DNA of 21,485 nt, from assembly GCA_964607375.1 (NCBI GenBank), contig CAZSJY010000033.1:1-21485 (forward strand), given 5' to 3'. Below the pieces are notes generated by a model. It was given only the letters and a program-made list of their open reading frames with translations, was not told where the DNA came from and made no database searches. Position numbers and translations under genes: made by a program. The stretch is from JACNLC01 sp964607375 (GTDB taxonomy: Bacteria; Fidelibacterota; Marinisomatia; SCGC-AAA003-L08; JACNLC01). Below are positions 6,645-14,131 of the stretch, one piece after another (positions within the stretch are counted from its first letter, which is position 1; each line of letters opens with the position of its first letter).

Positions 6645-9059
6645 TTAAAATGGCATACCAAATAGAATATGATAATTCCATCCTTCTGGTTGATTATCTC
6701 CATTTATATCGTCAAATCCGTAACCTGCGTCAAATCCGATCATTCCAAGCATTTGTATATAAGCCCGAATTCCAGCACCGGCTGATCGTTTTAGATCAAA
6801 TGGATCAATAGTTTCAAAGTTATCCCAAACATTTCCTGCTTCTGCAAAAACCAAACTATAAACTGTAGGATTTTCAGCAAAAGGGAATCTAAGTTCAAGG
6901 CAATATTTCAGCATTGTATTGCCACCTTTCGGTCTAGAATATGAATTTGGACCAACAGCAAAATCATCATATCCTCTCAACATTTCACCGTATGGAATTC
7001 CACTTCCTCCCATAAAGAATTTAGAATTCGGAGGGATAATAGATCGTTCCCCATCAGCTACAGAAATAGATTTAACTGCACCAGCTTTCATCCATTGATG
7101 CATTACAAGTTTGCTGATAATAGGAGAAAACCAATGAAATTCAAATTCATGTTTATGGTAGTCTTCATCACCACCAAGAATCGATCCAGAATATACTGAT
7201 GTCCAAGTAAACTGTGAACCTGATGATGGAAACTCTGGATGATTTCTACTATCCCTTGTAATAATCTGTGTTAGTGATACTCCTGATGTGGGGAAATAAA
7301 ACTCACCGTTACCTTCGACGATAAATTTCTGAATATCATTTCCAAATCCGGAATAGGAAGTAAGATCGTCTTCACTTGAAGCATAATAACGATTGTAAGA
7401 AGTTCGTGCGATCCAAGTTCCTCTAAACAAATAATCAGGCCATTTAAATCTCCGCCCCCATCGAGCAGAAGCAATTGTTTGGTGAACATCAAATGGTAAG
7501 TAATTTCCTTGACCCTTACCTCGTTCAGAATAGTAAATAGAAGCACCAACTAGATTTGGTGTATCCATTAACCAAGGTTCAACAAATTGAATAGAAAACG
7601 ATTGGAAACTGGATGTTGAGTTTTGTCCTGAATAGTAAGGTGTTACACCACTGGTTGAAGATGTTCCTCCTCCTAGTCCACGGTTATAAGAGATAGAGAG
7701 AGTTTGACCGCGCCCTCTGAAATTTTTAAATTCAAATCCACCTCCTCCTGTAAATCCATAGGTGCCATTGTAACCCATAGAAAAATTAGCTCTATCTGAA
7801 CTTTTCTCATCAACATCGATTGTTATGTCAATCTCATCTTCAGAGATTGGTACAACATCTGGTAAAACATTACCAAAATAATCCAACATAATGATATCTC
7901 TATAACTGTCGATTATCTTTTTTCTATTGAATGTTTCACCAGGGAATACATTTAATTCTCGACGGATTACATTCTCGTGAGTTTTCTCATTTCCTGTAAT
8001 ATCAATTTTCCTGATTTTAACCTTATTGTTTTCCACTATAGTAAAATTGATATCCAAAGAATCTTCCCCAGTAGGTGTTATCTCTGGTACAATTTGGAAG
8101 TAAAAATAACCATCATCCATATAAAGAGGGCTAACTCTTTCAGAAACAGCAATTTGAAACTTCTCAGAACTAAAAACATCACCTATATCAAAACCAAATA
8201 TTGCTGAGAGTTTCTTATCATCATGGATTGTGTTTCCCTCCCAAGAGATAGATTTTATATAGTATTTTGGACCCTCGTGTAATACTATATTTATTGCCAA
8301 TCCTTTTTCATCATCTGTTTGTGTAACACTTTTACTGATTACATAAAAATCTCTGTACCCCTGATTATTGTAGTAAGTTATAAGGTTTTCTAAATCATCT
8401 TCAAATTTCTGTTTATTATATTTTCCACGCCAAGGGACAAACCACTTCCAAGGTTTTGAATTCTTTAAAATTCGTGTTATTTTGCTTGTTGAAAATGCTT
8501 TATTTCCTTCAATATCAACTTGAAGAATTTTCTGTTTTTTGTTTTCTGTAATTTTGAATACTAAGTCAATGGATTGAGAAGTTGTACCGCTTGTTATGAG
8601 AGTATCGACAATAACATTATGATAGTTTTCTTCAGTATATAGTGATTTGATTTTTTTCATTGCTTCAAAAATGTCAAATTCTGAAATAGGTTGTTTAATT
8701 TGAACATCTATTTCTTTAATTAGTTTTTTTTCTTTTAATAATTTGTTTCCAATAAAACTAATTTTATCAAGTGTTGGAAGTTCTTCAACCACAATTATCA
8801 ATGAAATTCCTTCATCAGTTTCGTTTTCATTAAGTATTTGAATATTTTGGAATTGACGAAGTTTCCATAGATTATTTATACCATTTTGGATATCTTCCAT
8901 GTCAATCTCTTTACCTTGATATAATCGTGATATTTTTATAATATCTATATCAGATAACCTTTGATTTCCATCTACATTAATATTCAAAATTTTAACATTT
9001 TGATTTTGAGCCCAAAAAGAAGTTAATAATATTAAAATTAAAAAGAATTTTTTAGTCAT
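6645..9059 (-). CDS. bamA: Outer-membrane protein assembly factor BamA
   Basis: BamA is the central Omp85-family subunit of the BAM complex and inserts beta-barrel proteins into the outer membrane. The 804-aa protein starts with a signal peptide (MTKKFFLILILLTSFWA). About 400 residues follow that carry POTRA-type repeats; boundaries such as VDIEGNKAFS, ISWEGNTI and IDITGNEKTHENVIRRELN are visible and their number fits five. The C-terminal half is a 16-strand-type barrel with glycine- and aromatic-rich strands, and the LRGY motif of loop 6 lies near residue 692. The chain ends in Phe (ILFGMPF), matching the C-terminal outer-membrane signal. The ATG start lies inside the end of uppS (8-nt overlap, ATGACTAA), so translation is probably coupled. 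Length and architecture are normal for the family. Confidence 0.97.
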   Translation of the reverse strand: MTKKFFLILILLTSFWAQNQNVKILNINVDGNQRLSDIDIIKISRLYQGKEIDMEDIQNGINNLWKLRQFQNIQILNENETDEGISLIIVVEELPTLDKISFIGNKLLKEKKLIKEIDVQIKQPISEFDIFEAMKKIKSLYTEENYHNVIVDTLITSGTTSQSIDLVFKITENKKQKILQVDIEGNKAFSTSKITRILKNSKPWKWFVPWRGKYNKQKFEDDLENLITYYNNQGYRDFYVISKSVTQTDDEKGLAINIVLHEGPKYYIKSISWEGNTIHDDKKLSAIFGFDIGDVFSSEKFQIAVSERVSPLYMDDGYFYFQIVPEITPTGEDSLDINFTIVENNKVKIRKIDITGNEKTHENVIRRELNVFPGETFNRKKIIDSYRDIIMLDYFGNVLPDVVPISEDEIDITIDVDEKSSDRANFSMGYNGTYGFTGGGGFEFKNFRGRGQTLSISYNRGLGGGTSSTSGVTPYYSGQNSTSSFQSFSIQFVEPWLMDTPNLVGASIYYSERGKGQGNYLPFDVHQTIASARWGRRFKWPDYLFRGTWIARTSYNRYYASSEDDLTSYSGFGNDIQKFIVEGNGEFYFPTSGVSLTQIITRDSRNHPEFPSSGSQFTWTSVYSGSILGGDEDYHKHEFEFHWFSPIISKLVMHQWMKAGAVKSISVADGERSIIPPNSKFFMGGSGIPYGEMLRGYDDFAVGPNSYSRPKGGNTMLKYCLELRFPFAENPTVYSLVFAEAGNVWDNFETIDPFDLKRSAGAGIRAYIQMLGMIGFDAGYGFDDINGDNQPEGWNYHILFGMPF

Positions 9060-9807
9060 TATGTTTGTTCACTTGTTCGCTTGTTAATCCGAATCTTCGT
9101 TCTCTTGATTGATACTCTATAATTGTATTAACCAAATCATTTTCTGTAAAATCTGGCCAAAATGTTTTTGTTGTGTAAAGTTCTGTATAAGCAATTTGCC
9201 AAAGCATAAAATTACTTATCCTGAATTCACCTCCGGTACGAATCAGCAGGTCGGGATCAGTCATATCTTTGGTGTATAGATATTTAGAAAATAGTAATTC
9301 GTCTATGTCGTCGATTGAAATTTGATTATTGATCAACTTCACTCCAATATTTTTTGTAGCTCGTACTATTTCCTGCCTACTTCCATAATTAAATGCTAGA
9401 TTCAAATTTAATCCGGTATTATTTTTAGTTTTCTTGACTCCTTTAGTCAGTTCGAGTTCTACAGATTTTGGGAGGTTGTCAGTTTCACCAATAGTAGTTA
9501 ATCTAACATTGTTCTTCATTAAGTCATTGATTTCACTACGAAGTGATTGAATAAACAATGTCATTAAAGCACTAACTTCCGTTTTGGGGCGTTCCCAGTT
9601 TTCTGAAGAAAATGTGTATAGAGTTAACTCTTTTATACCAATTTCACCGCACAACTGGGTTATTTTTCTTACTGTTTTTACGCCCTCACGATGTCCGGTC
9701 ATACGAGAGAATCCATTTACATTTGCCCAACGACCATTACCATCCATAATTATTGCGATGTGATTTGGAATATTATCTAATTTTATTTTTTTGCTATTTA
9801 TCACCAT
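9052..9807 (-). CDS. uppS: Undecaprenyl diphosphate synthase (cis-prenyltransferase)
   Basis: UppS condenses isopentenyl diphosphate onto farnesyl diphosphate to give C55 undecaprenyl diphosphate, the lipid carrier for peptidoglycan and surface glycans. The 251-aa protein shows IAIIMDGNGRWA at 17-28 with the catalytic Asp (D22), GHREGVKTVRKI, YTFSSENWERP and, near the C-terminus, DPDLLIRTGGEFRISNFMLW, all hallmarks of the cis-prenyltransferase family. It is the first gene of the envelope operon. The 152 nt upstream to mrp must hold the promoter, but I cannot point to a convincing -35/-10 pair. cdsA, which commonly follows uppS, is missing: bamA comes next, with an 8-nt overlap. Confidence 0.97.
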   Translation of the reverse strand: MVINSKKIKLDNIPNHIAIIMDGNGRWANVNGFSRMTGHREGVKTVRKITQLCGEIGIKELTLYTFSSENWERPKTEVSALMTLFIQSLRSEINDLMKNNVRLTTIGETDNLPKSVELELTKGVKKTKNNTGLNLNLAFNYGSRQEIVRATKNIGVKLINNQISIDDIDELLFSKYLYTKDMTDPDLLIRTGGEFRISNFMLWQIAYTELYTTKTFWPDFTENDLVNTIIEYQSRERRFGLTSEQVNKHND

Positions 9808-9959
9808 TAATTATATAAAAACATAAACATATATAGTTTGATAAGTTAAAAGAAAATTGCTCCATTTTCATAGAAAACAAACAATTTATTTTATAAGGAA
9901 AAATTATCAAATGAGATTCAAACTAAATGTTTAAGTATATAGTTCCATTTTCTTTGGGA

Positions 9960-11003
9960 TCAATCGATACTTTTAACAATTTTTGATACAATATTCTCAT
10001 ATTCTGCAGTAATTTTAGAATCAGGAAATTTATTCACATACGGATTTCCATTATCAGATGACTCTACAATATCTTGAGAAAGTGGAATTTGTCCCAAAAG
10101 TGGGACTTGTGTTCTATAGCTTTCTTTTTTCCCTCCACCCTGAGAAAATATCCTTGATTCTTGGTTGCAGTGAGGGCATAAAAAGTGTGACATATTTTCA
10201 ACTATTCCCAATACTGGAGTATTAACTTTGTGAAACATATCTGTACCCTTTTTGACATCTAAAACTGCTAAATCTTGAGGAGTTGTAACAATAATCGCTC
10301 CTGAAATTTGTAAAGTTTGAGATAAAGTTAACTGAACATCACCCGTTCCAGGAGGTAAATCCAAAACTAAATAATCGAGTTCATCCCATACAACATCGTC
10401 TATAAATTGTTTGGTCATTCTGCCTACTAAAGGTCCACGCCAGATAACTGGAGCTTGGTTTCCACTGATGAAACCAAATGACATTAATTTTATTCCATGT
10501 TTCTCTAGCGGAATAAGTTTTTCGTCCTTTGTGAATGATGGAACTTCTTGGATCCCCATTAGCATTGGAAGGCTAGGTCCGTAGATATCTAAATCTAAAA
10601 TTCCGGTTTTATATTTTTTACTTAAAATTGTTGCAATATTTACAGCAATGGTTGATTTTCCTACTCCACCTTTTCCACTTGCAACAGCGATGATATTTTT
10701 AACATTCGCAATTTTCTTTGGTGACGGGGATTGTTTTGCTTTAGTTGATTTATCCAATTTTGATTTAGAATCTTGTATTTCCACATTTATTTTTGTTGAA
10801 TTAGTTTTTACTGATATCAATTCTATTATTTGTTCAATTAATAAAGATTTATGTTCTTCGTTTTCTGTTTTCATTGAGAGTGTAATCTTTATACTATCTC
10901 CACTTACTGAAATACTATCAACCATTCCGAAAGAAACAATATCTCTAGTAAAACCTGGATACTGGATATTTTTCAATAATTCAAGAATATGTTTTTCTGT
11001 CAT
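9960..11003 (-). CDS. mrp: Mrp/ApbC family P-loop ATPase, Fe-S cluster carrier
   Basis: Mrp/ApbC proteins bind and transfer Fe-S clusters to apo-enzymes in the cytosol. The 347-aa protein has an N-terminal MIP18/DUF59-type domain (about 3-75) and a charged linker (about 78-98). The P-loop NTPase part carries a deviant Walker A GKGGVGKST at 110-118, LDLDIYGPSLPMLMG at 136-150 and DLPPGTGDVQLTL at 215-227. The cluster-binding CPHC is at 276-279 in the dimer interface motif. The open frame extends upstream to a GTG at 11036, but that start would lie in the hairpin. I chose ATG at 11003 because GAAGG sits 7 nt before it and the protein then begins MTEKHILELL, typical of the family. It is separated from the upstream ferredoxin gene by the hairpin at 11034-11065. 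Confidence 0.96.
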   Translation of the reverse strand: MTEKHILELLKNIQYPGFTRDIVSFGMVDSISVSGDSIKITLSMKTENEEHKSLLIEQIIELISVKTNSTKINVEIQDSKSKLDKSTKAKQSPSPKKIANVKNIIAVASGKGGVGKSTIAVNIATILSKKYKTGILDLDIYGPSLPMLMGIQEVPSFTKDEKLIPLEKHGIKLMSFGFISGNQAPVIWRGPLVGRMTKQFIDDVVWDELDYLVLDLPPGTGDVQLTLSQTLQISGAIIVTTPQDLAVLDVKKGTDMFHKVNTPVLGIVENMSHFLCPHCNQESRIFSQGGGKKESYRTQVPLLGQIPLSQDIVESSDNGNPYVNKFPDSKITAEYENIVSKIVKSID

Positions 11004-11010
11004 TGGGATA

Positions 11011-11015
11011 CCTTC
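11011..11015 (-). promoter_or_regulatory. Shine-Dalgarno GAAGG deciding the mrp start
   Basis: GAAGG on the minus strand lies 7 nt before the ATG at 11003-11001. It supports that ATG over the in-frame GTG at 11036, which lies inside the left arm of the inverted repeat. Confidence 0.75.
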
Positions 11016-11033
11016 ACTAATTATGATTAAACA

Positions 11034-11065
11034 CACAAACGGCTATCAACTGATAGCCGTTTGTG
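11034..11065. terminator. Perfect 15-bp inverted repeat between ferredoxin and mrp genes
   Basis: Arms 11034-11048 (CACAAACGGCTATCA) and 11051-11065 (TGATAGCCGTTTGTG) are perfectly complementary with only AC between them, so in RNA the top few pairs would open into a loop. It begins about 20 nt past the ferredoxin stop (minus strand) and ends about 20 nt before the mrp ribosome-binding site. On the minus strand it is followed only by TGTTTAATC, a weak U tract, so it may be an inefficient terminator, an RNA-stabilising hairpin or an attenuator in the mrp leader. A T-rich stretch (ATATATCTTTTTT) follows on the plus strand, but no plus-strand gene precedes it. Confidence 0.65.
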
Positions 11066-11086
11066 AAATGAATATATCTTTTTTAA

Positions 11087-11278
11087 CTATTGCAGTTTAA
11101 AAATACAGTCAACAGGGCAGACTTCAATACATTGTGGTTCGTCAAAATGTCCATCACACTCAACACAGGTTTTACCATCTATTTCATAGATTTCATCACC
11201 TTCTGTTATAGCTTCAGTTGGGCATTCTGGTTCACATGCACCGCAATTAATACAATCTTCGTTTATATATAGAGCCAC
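11087..11278 (-). CDS. YfhL-like 2[4Fe-4S] ferredoxin
   Basis: This is a 63-aa cytosolic electron carrier. The first cluster motif is CINCGACEPECP (C9, C12, C15, C19). The second is C38, C41, C50 and C54, with eight residues between the second and third Cys (CVECDGHFDEPQCIEVCP). That extended second motif is characteristic of the Allochromatium (Alvin)/YfhL ferredoxin type and distinguishes it from clostridial ferredoxins. An extra Cys (C58) follows. The start is GTG, well supported by AAGGAG 8 nt upstream at 11287-11292. The redox partner cannot be told from the sequence; the neighbouring Fe-S carrier gene mrp may help load its clusters, which is inference from position only. Confidence 0.93.
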   Translation of the reverse strand: MALYINEDCINCGACEPECPTEAITEGDEIYEIDGKTCVECDGHFDEPQCIEVCPVDCIFKLQ

Positions 11279-11286
11279 TTTACTTT

Positions 11287-11292
11287 CTCCTT
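11287..11292 (-). promoter_or_regulatory. Shine-Dalgarno AAGGAG for the GTG-started ferredoxin
   Basis: AAGGAG (minus strand) lies 8 nt before the GTG at 11278-11276. The motif and spacing are near ideal and confirm a GTG start where no ATG is available. Confidence 0.8.
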
Positions 11293-11688
11293 AATTTGAA
11301 TTTTGAGTTTCTGATAAATTCTATAAATAATCACCCTAAAAATTACAGTTTATATTGAAGTACCACCAATAGAAAAATGTATGAATTAATATATTTTTGA
11401 AATTTCTTTAATTTATTTGTTAGGTAATTTGTCATATTAAACATACATTTCTGCGGTGGTTAAAGGTAAAAGATTACAGATTTAACACATTTTTCTTTTA
11501 TTTTAGATTGTTTTTTTTCCAAATAATATTTTTTGTTTTTTTTAATAAGTATTTTTAATTGTAGAGAATTTTTACTCTTCTTTTACCTCAAGTAAATCCA
11601 CAAAAAGTAAAATAAACTAACAATAAACAATCGGGTTATTGATACAGATAGCTATTTCAGTTAAATCTGTTCAATTATTACTCGTATA

Positions 11689-11694
11689 TATAAT
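11689..11694 (+). promoter_or_regulatory. Possible -10 element upstream of ribonuclease G
   Basis: TATAAT matches the sigma-70 -10 consensus exactly and lies 18 nt before the ATG. The matching -35 region (about 11666-11671, TCTGTT) is poor, and the expected transcription start would leave a very short leader around the GAGGT ribosome-binding site. In such AT-rich DNA a chance match is likely. Confidence 0.25.
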
Positions 11695-11711
11695 GAGATT
11701 GAGGTACAATA

Positions 11712-13256
11712 ATGGTCGCATGTAAAGAAATATTTATAAATGTGTCTGCTGGTAGTACAAGAATAGCAATTGTAGAAGATGAAAAATTAGTAGAATTGTA
11801 TATTGAACTACCTCACCAACAACGGATGGTTGGGAATATATACAAAGGTAAAATTCAAAATGTTATTCCCGGAATGCAAGCGGCATTTGTAGATATTGGT
11901 TATGAAATCAATGCTTTTCTCCCTTTTTCTGAAATTGAGAGTCCAGAGAATTTAGGTAATTTTTCCATTTCGGACGACGATGATTCTGAAGAAACTACAA
12001 AAAAAAATAAAGATAAAAAGTCAGACTTTGATCCTGGAACTGACCTAAAATCTGGTGATGAGATTTTAGTACAGGTTATCAAAGAACCCTACGCTGGAAA
12101 GGGTCCAAGAGTAACAACAGATATATCATTACCTGGGAGTTTGCTTGTTTTAGTTCCCGAGGCTAATTTTATTGGCATTTCTAGAAAAATGTCAGACAAA
12201 TATGAAAAACGTCGATTAAGAAGAGTAGTTAAAGAACTTAAATCAGATGAATTTGGACTTATTGTCAGGACAATTGCCGAAGGTAAAGATTTTAACATTT
12301 TGAAACTTGACTATGATAGACTACTTAATTCTTGGAAAAAAATGAATGAAATTTCCAAGAAATCTAAAGCACCTGTGTGTGTATATAAAGATTATACAAC
12401 TGCCGATCAAGTTATACGAGATTTGTTTACCCCGGATGTAGAGAAAATAGTTGTGGATTCAAAAGTGATTTACAAGAGAATTGCCAATTATATTAAAGAA
12501 GTGTCACCGAGTCAAGTTGATAAACTAGCAATCCATAAGGGAAAAGGTTCTGTTTTTGATCAAAATAATATTGAAGAACAAGTAGATAAATCTCTAAGAC
12601 GAAAAGTTTGGATGAAAAGTGGTGCTCATTTGGTTATTGAACAAACTGAAGCGATGTTGGTAATTGATGTAAATAGTGGACGGTATATTGGAAAAAAAGA
12701 TCATGAGCAAAATTCACTAAAAATTAATATTGAAGCAGCGAGAGAAGTTGCAAGACAACTAAGACTTCGAGACTTGGGTGGATTGATTGTAATTGACTTT
12801 ATAGATTTACAAGAACCCAAAAATCGAAAAAAAGTGTATGATGAACTAAAAGAAGCATTAAAGCGCGATAGGGCTAAAGTATCATTATCAGAATTTTCGA
12901 ATTTCGGTTTACTCGAGATGACTCGACAAAGAATTCGATTATCACTCTTACATACTGTTAGTGAAGAATGTCCTACTTGTTGTGGATTAGGTAGAATTTC
13001 ATCGAAATATACTGTTTTAACTAAGATAGAAAATTGGTTGAAACGATTCAGGGCTAAAGCAAATGACAGACGGTTAATTCTTTATTTAAATCCTAAATTA
13101 GCTGAATATATTAAAGAAACAAAAATTAAAGTTATTAGTGGATTTATGTGGGAGAATTGGATGTTGATTGATATTAAAGAAGATCACAATCTGACTCCTG
13201 ATAAATTCAGAATATTTTCAAAAAAGCGAAAGAGAGATGTAACTTCTGAAGTTTAA
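11712..13256 (+). CDS. rng: Ribonuclease G/E family endoribonuclease
   Basis: This single-strand-specific endoribonuclease takes part in rRNA maturation and mRNA decay. The 514-aa protein has an N-terminal S1-type RNA-binding segment (GNIYKGKIQNVIPGMQAAFVDIG at about 41-63). That segment is interrupted by a charged stretch at about 87-108 (DDDDSEE, then Lys-rich) before LKSGDEILVQVIKEP resumes. The catalytic core shows DVNSG (D319) and IDFIDL (D362), the two magnesium-binding Asp residues. The zinc-link motif CPTC is at 420-423 in EECPTCCGLGRIS. It lacks the long C-terminal scaffold of E. coli RNase E, so RNase G is the better name. ATG is preceded by GAGG at 7 nt. The gene heads the rplU-rpmA cluster, an arrangement seen in several Gram-negative phyla. 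Confidence 0.96.
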   Translation: MVACKEIFINVSAGSTRIAIVEDEKLVELYIELPHQQRMVGNIYKGKIQNVIPGMQAAFVDIGYEINAFLPFSEIESPENLGNFSISDDDDSEETTKKNKDKKSDFDPGTDLKSGDEILVQVIKEPYAGKGPRVTTDISLPGSLLVLVPEANFIGISRKMSDKYEKRRLRRVVKELKSDEFGLIVRTIAEGKDFNILKLDYDRLLNSWKKMNEISKKSKAPVCVYKDYTTADQVIRDLFTPDVEKIVVDSKVIYKRIANYIKEVSPSQVDKLAIHKGKGSVFDQNNIEEQVDKSLRRKVWMKSGAHLVIEQTEAMLVIDVNSGRYIGKKDHEQNSLKINIEAAREVARQLRLRDLGGLIVIDFIDLQEPKNRKKVYDELKEALKRDRAKVSLSEFSNFGLLEMTRQRIRLSLLHTVSEECPTCCGLGRISSKYTVLTKIENWLKRFRAKANDRRLILYLNPKLAEYIKETKIKVISGFMWENWMLIDIKEDHNLTPDKFRIFSKKRKRDVTSEV

Positions 13257-13257
13257 C

Positions 13258-13287
13258 TTGACTCAAAAGTATATATCAAGATAAATT
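13258..13287 (+). promoter_or_regulatory. Candidate promoter for rplU-rpmA
   Basis: TTGACT at 13258-13263 (five of six with the -35 consensus) is followed after 17-18 nt by ATAAAT/TAAATT at 13281-13287. It sits in the 55-nt gap between ribonuclease G and rplU and would start RNA near 13294, just before the AGGA ribosome-binding site. It could give the ribosomal protein genes extra transcription. The match is by eye only. Confidence 0.4.
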
Positions 13288-13311
13288 ATTGGGCTAAATT
13301 AGGAATGAAAT

Positions 13312-13782
13312 ATGTATGCATTAGTAGAATATTTAGGAAAACAATTCAAAATTGAACCTGGAATTGAGGTTAAAGTTCCTCTCATTAATGGTGAAGTTGG
13401 CAAAAAAGTAACATTAGATAAAGTGTTATATTTTGATGACGATAATAAGAAAATGGTTGGCGAACCTTATATAAAAGGTATGTCACTTGATGCCAAAATT
13501 GTATCACATGGAAAAGAGAGAAAAATAATCGTTTTCAAAATGAAACGAAGAAAAGGTTATCAAAAGAAACAAGGACATCAGCAAAAGTTTTCTGTTATCA
13601 AGGTAGAAAAGCTAGAAAATAAGGCAATTAAAAAAGCTACACCAAAACCTAAAAAAACACCAGCTACAAAGAAAACTGAGACAAAAAAAGTAGCAAAAAA
13701 AACGGATGCAAAATCCAAACCCAAAACTGTAGCTAAGAAAAAACCAACTACAAATAAGACCGACGAAAAGAAGAAAGGATAA
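13312..13782 (+). CDS. rplU: 50S ribosomal protein L21 with lysine-rich C-terminal extension
   Basis: L21 binds 23S rRNA in the large ribosomal subunit. Residues 1 to about 105 match the whole family length (start MYALVEYLGKQFKIEPG; KMKRRKGYQKKQGHQQKFS near 87-95 is the conserved basic rRNA-binding stretch). About 50 further residues are a low-complexity tail of Lys, Thr, Ala and Pro with repeats such as KKTETKK, AKKTDAK and AKKKPTT, ending DEKKKG. The usual protein is about 100-105 aa, so the tail adds half again. It is probably disordered and RNA-binding, which is inference. ATG is preceded by AGGA at about 8 nt. The stop lies 3 nt before rpmA, whose ribosome-binding site is in the end of the tail. 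Confidence 0.97.
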   Translation: MYALVEYLGKQFKIEPGIEVKVPLINGEVGKKVTLDKVLYFDDDNKKMVGEPYIKGMSLDAKIVSHGKERKIIVFKMKRRKGYQKKQGHQQKFSVIKVEKLENKAIKKATPKPKKTPATKKTETKKVAKKTDAKSKPKTVAKKKPTTNKTDEKKKG

Positions 13783-13785
13783 TTT

Positions 13786-14043
13786 ATGGCACATAAGAAA
13801 GGTGTTGGAAGTTCAAAGAATGGTCGTGAAAGTCACTCCAAACGATTGGGAGCTAAAAGAGCGGATGGTCAAATAGTGACTGCTGGTTGCATTTTAGTTC
13901 GTCAAAGAGGTACAAAAATTCATCCTGGTCATAATGTTGGTAAAGGTGGAGATGATACATTGTTTGCTTTAATTGATGGTAGAGTTAAATTTGAAAGAAA
14001 AGGAAGAGACAAAAAACAAGTCAGTATCTACGCTGAAGGCTAA
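13786..14043 (+). CDS. rpmA: 50S ribosomal protein L27
   Basis: L27 reaches with its N-terminal tail toward the peptidyl-transferase centre. The 85-aa protein begins MAHKKGVGSSKNGRESHSKR and contains the conserved GAKRADGQIV, AGCILVRQRGTKIHPG and VGKGGDDTLFALIDGRV segments, of normal length. There is no cleavable N-terminal extension of the kind found in Firmicutes. The ribosome-binding site AAAGGA lies in the last codons of rplU, and the pair rplU-rpmA is conserved across bacteria. It is the last gene of the plus-strand unit and is followed by a strong terminator. Confidence 0.98.
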   Translation: MAHKKGVGSSKNGRESHSKRLGAKRADGQIVTAGCILVRQRGTKIHPGHNVGKGGDDTLFALIDGRVKFERKGRDKKQVSIYAEG

Positions 14044-14064
14044 ATCTCTTTATAATAGTATTTT

Positions 14065-14097
14065 AAAAAACCTCATCAAATGATGAGGTTTTTTTTT
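14065..14097. terminator. Bidirectional rho-independent terminator between rpmA and elbB
   Basis: The stem CCTCATCA (14071-14078), loop AA, and TGATGAGG (14081-14088) is followed by nine T (14089-14097) on the plus strand and preceded by six A (14065-14070), which give a U tract on the minus strand. It ends the plus-strand rng-rplU-rpmA unit and lies about 35 nt past the elbB stop on the minus strand, so it can serve both converging units. Confidence 0.92.
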
Positions 14098-14131
14098 ACA
14101 AGAAATTTTTTAACCTCGATATACATACCTT

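Larger units (their letters stand above)
11279..11711. other. Divergent intergenic region between ferredoxin and ribonuclease G genes
   Basis: This 433-nt stretch must drive the ferredoxin leftward and the ribonuclease G operon rightward. It is very T-rich on the plus strand (runs near 11512-11518 and 11536-11543). An 11-bp inverted pair is present: ACAGATTTAAC at 11476-11486 and GTTAAATCTGT at 11660-11670. A nested A/T-rich inverted repeat joins TTTTACT near 11570-11576 with AGTAAAA at 11606-11612. I see no RNA gene or credible protein gene here. Confidence 0.6.

Noticed and set aside
9808..9959. Promoter for the uppS operon, including a repeated GAAAATGGA on the minus strand.
   Set aside because: The gap must contain a promoter, but no -35/-10 pair with reasonable spacing was convincing, and the 9-base repeat can occur by chance.
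11004..11036. Upstream GTG extension of mrp adding 11 residues (MCLIIISEGIP).
   Set aside because: It would begin inside the inverted repeat, has no ribosome-binding site, and the downstream ATG has GAAGG at 7 nt and a family-like N-terminus.
10648..11100. 150-codon plus-strand open frame opposite mrp and the end of the ferredoxin gene.
   Set aside because: It is antisense to a well-supported Mrp/ApbC gene and has low-complexity hydrophobic composition typical of shadow frames.
11343..11444. 33-codon minus-strand frame with a hydrophobic C-terminal part (MFNMTNYLTNKLKKF... ending LLVVLQYKL) in the ferredoxin leader.
   Set aside because: No Shine-Dalgarno motif, very AT-rich composition in which short open frames are common, and no recognisable similarity.
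13612..13794. Minus-strand frame rich in Phe, Cys and Ser opposite the L21 tail.
   Set aside because: It is the reverse complement of the lysine-rich codons of the L21 tail, which produces Phe/Leu/Cys-rich translation by necessity.
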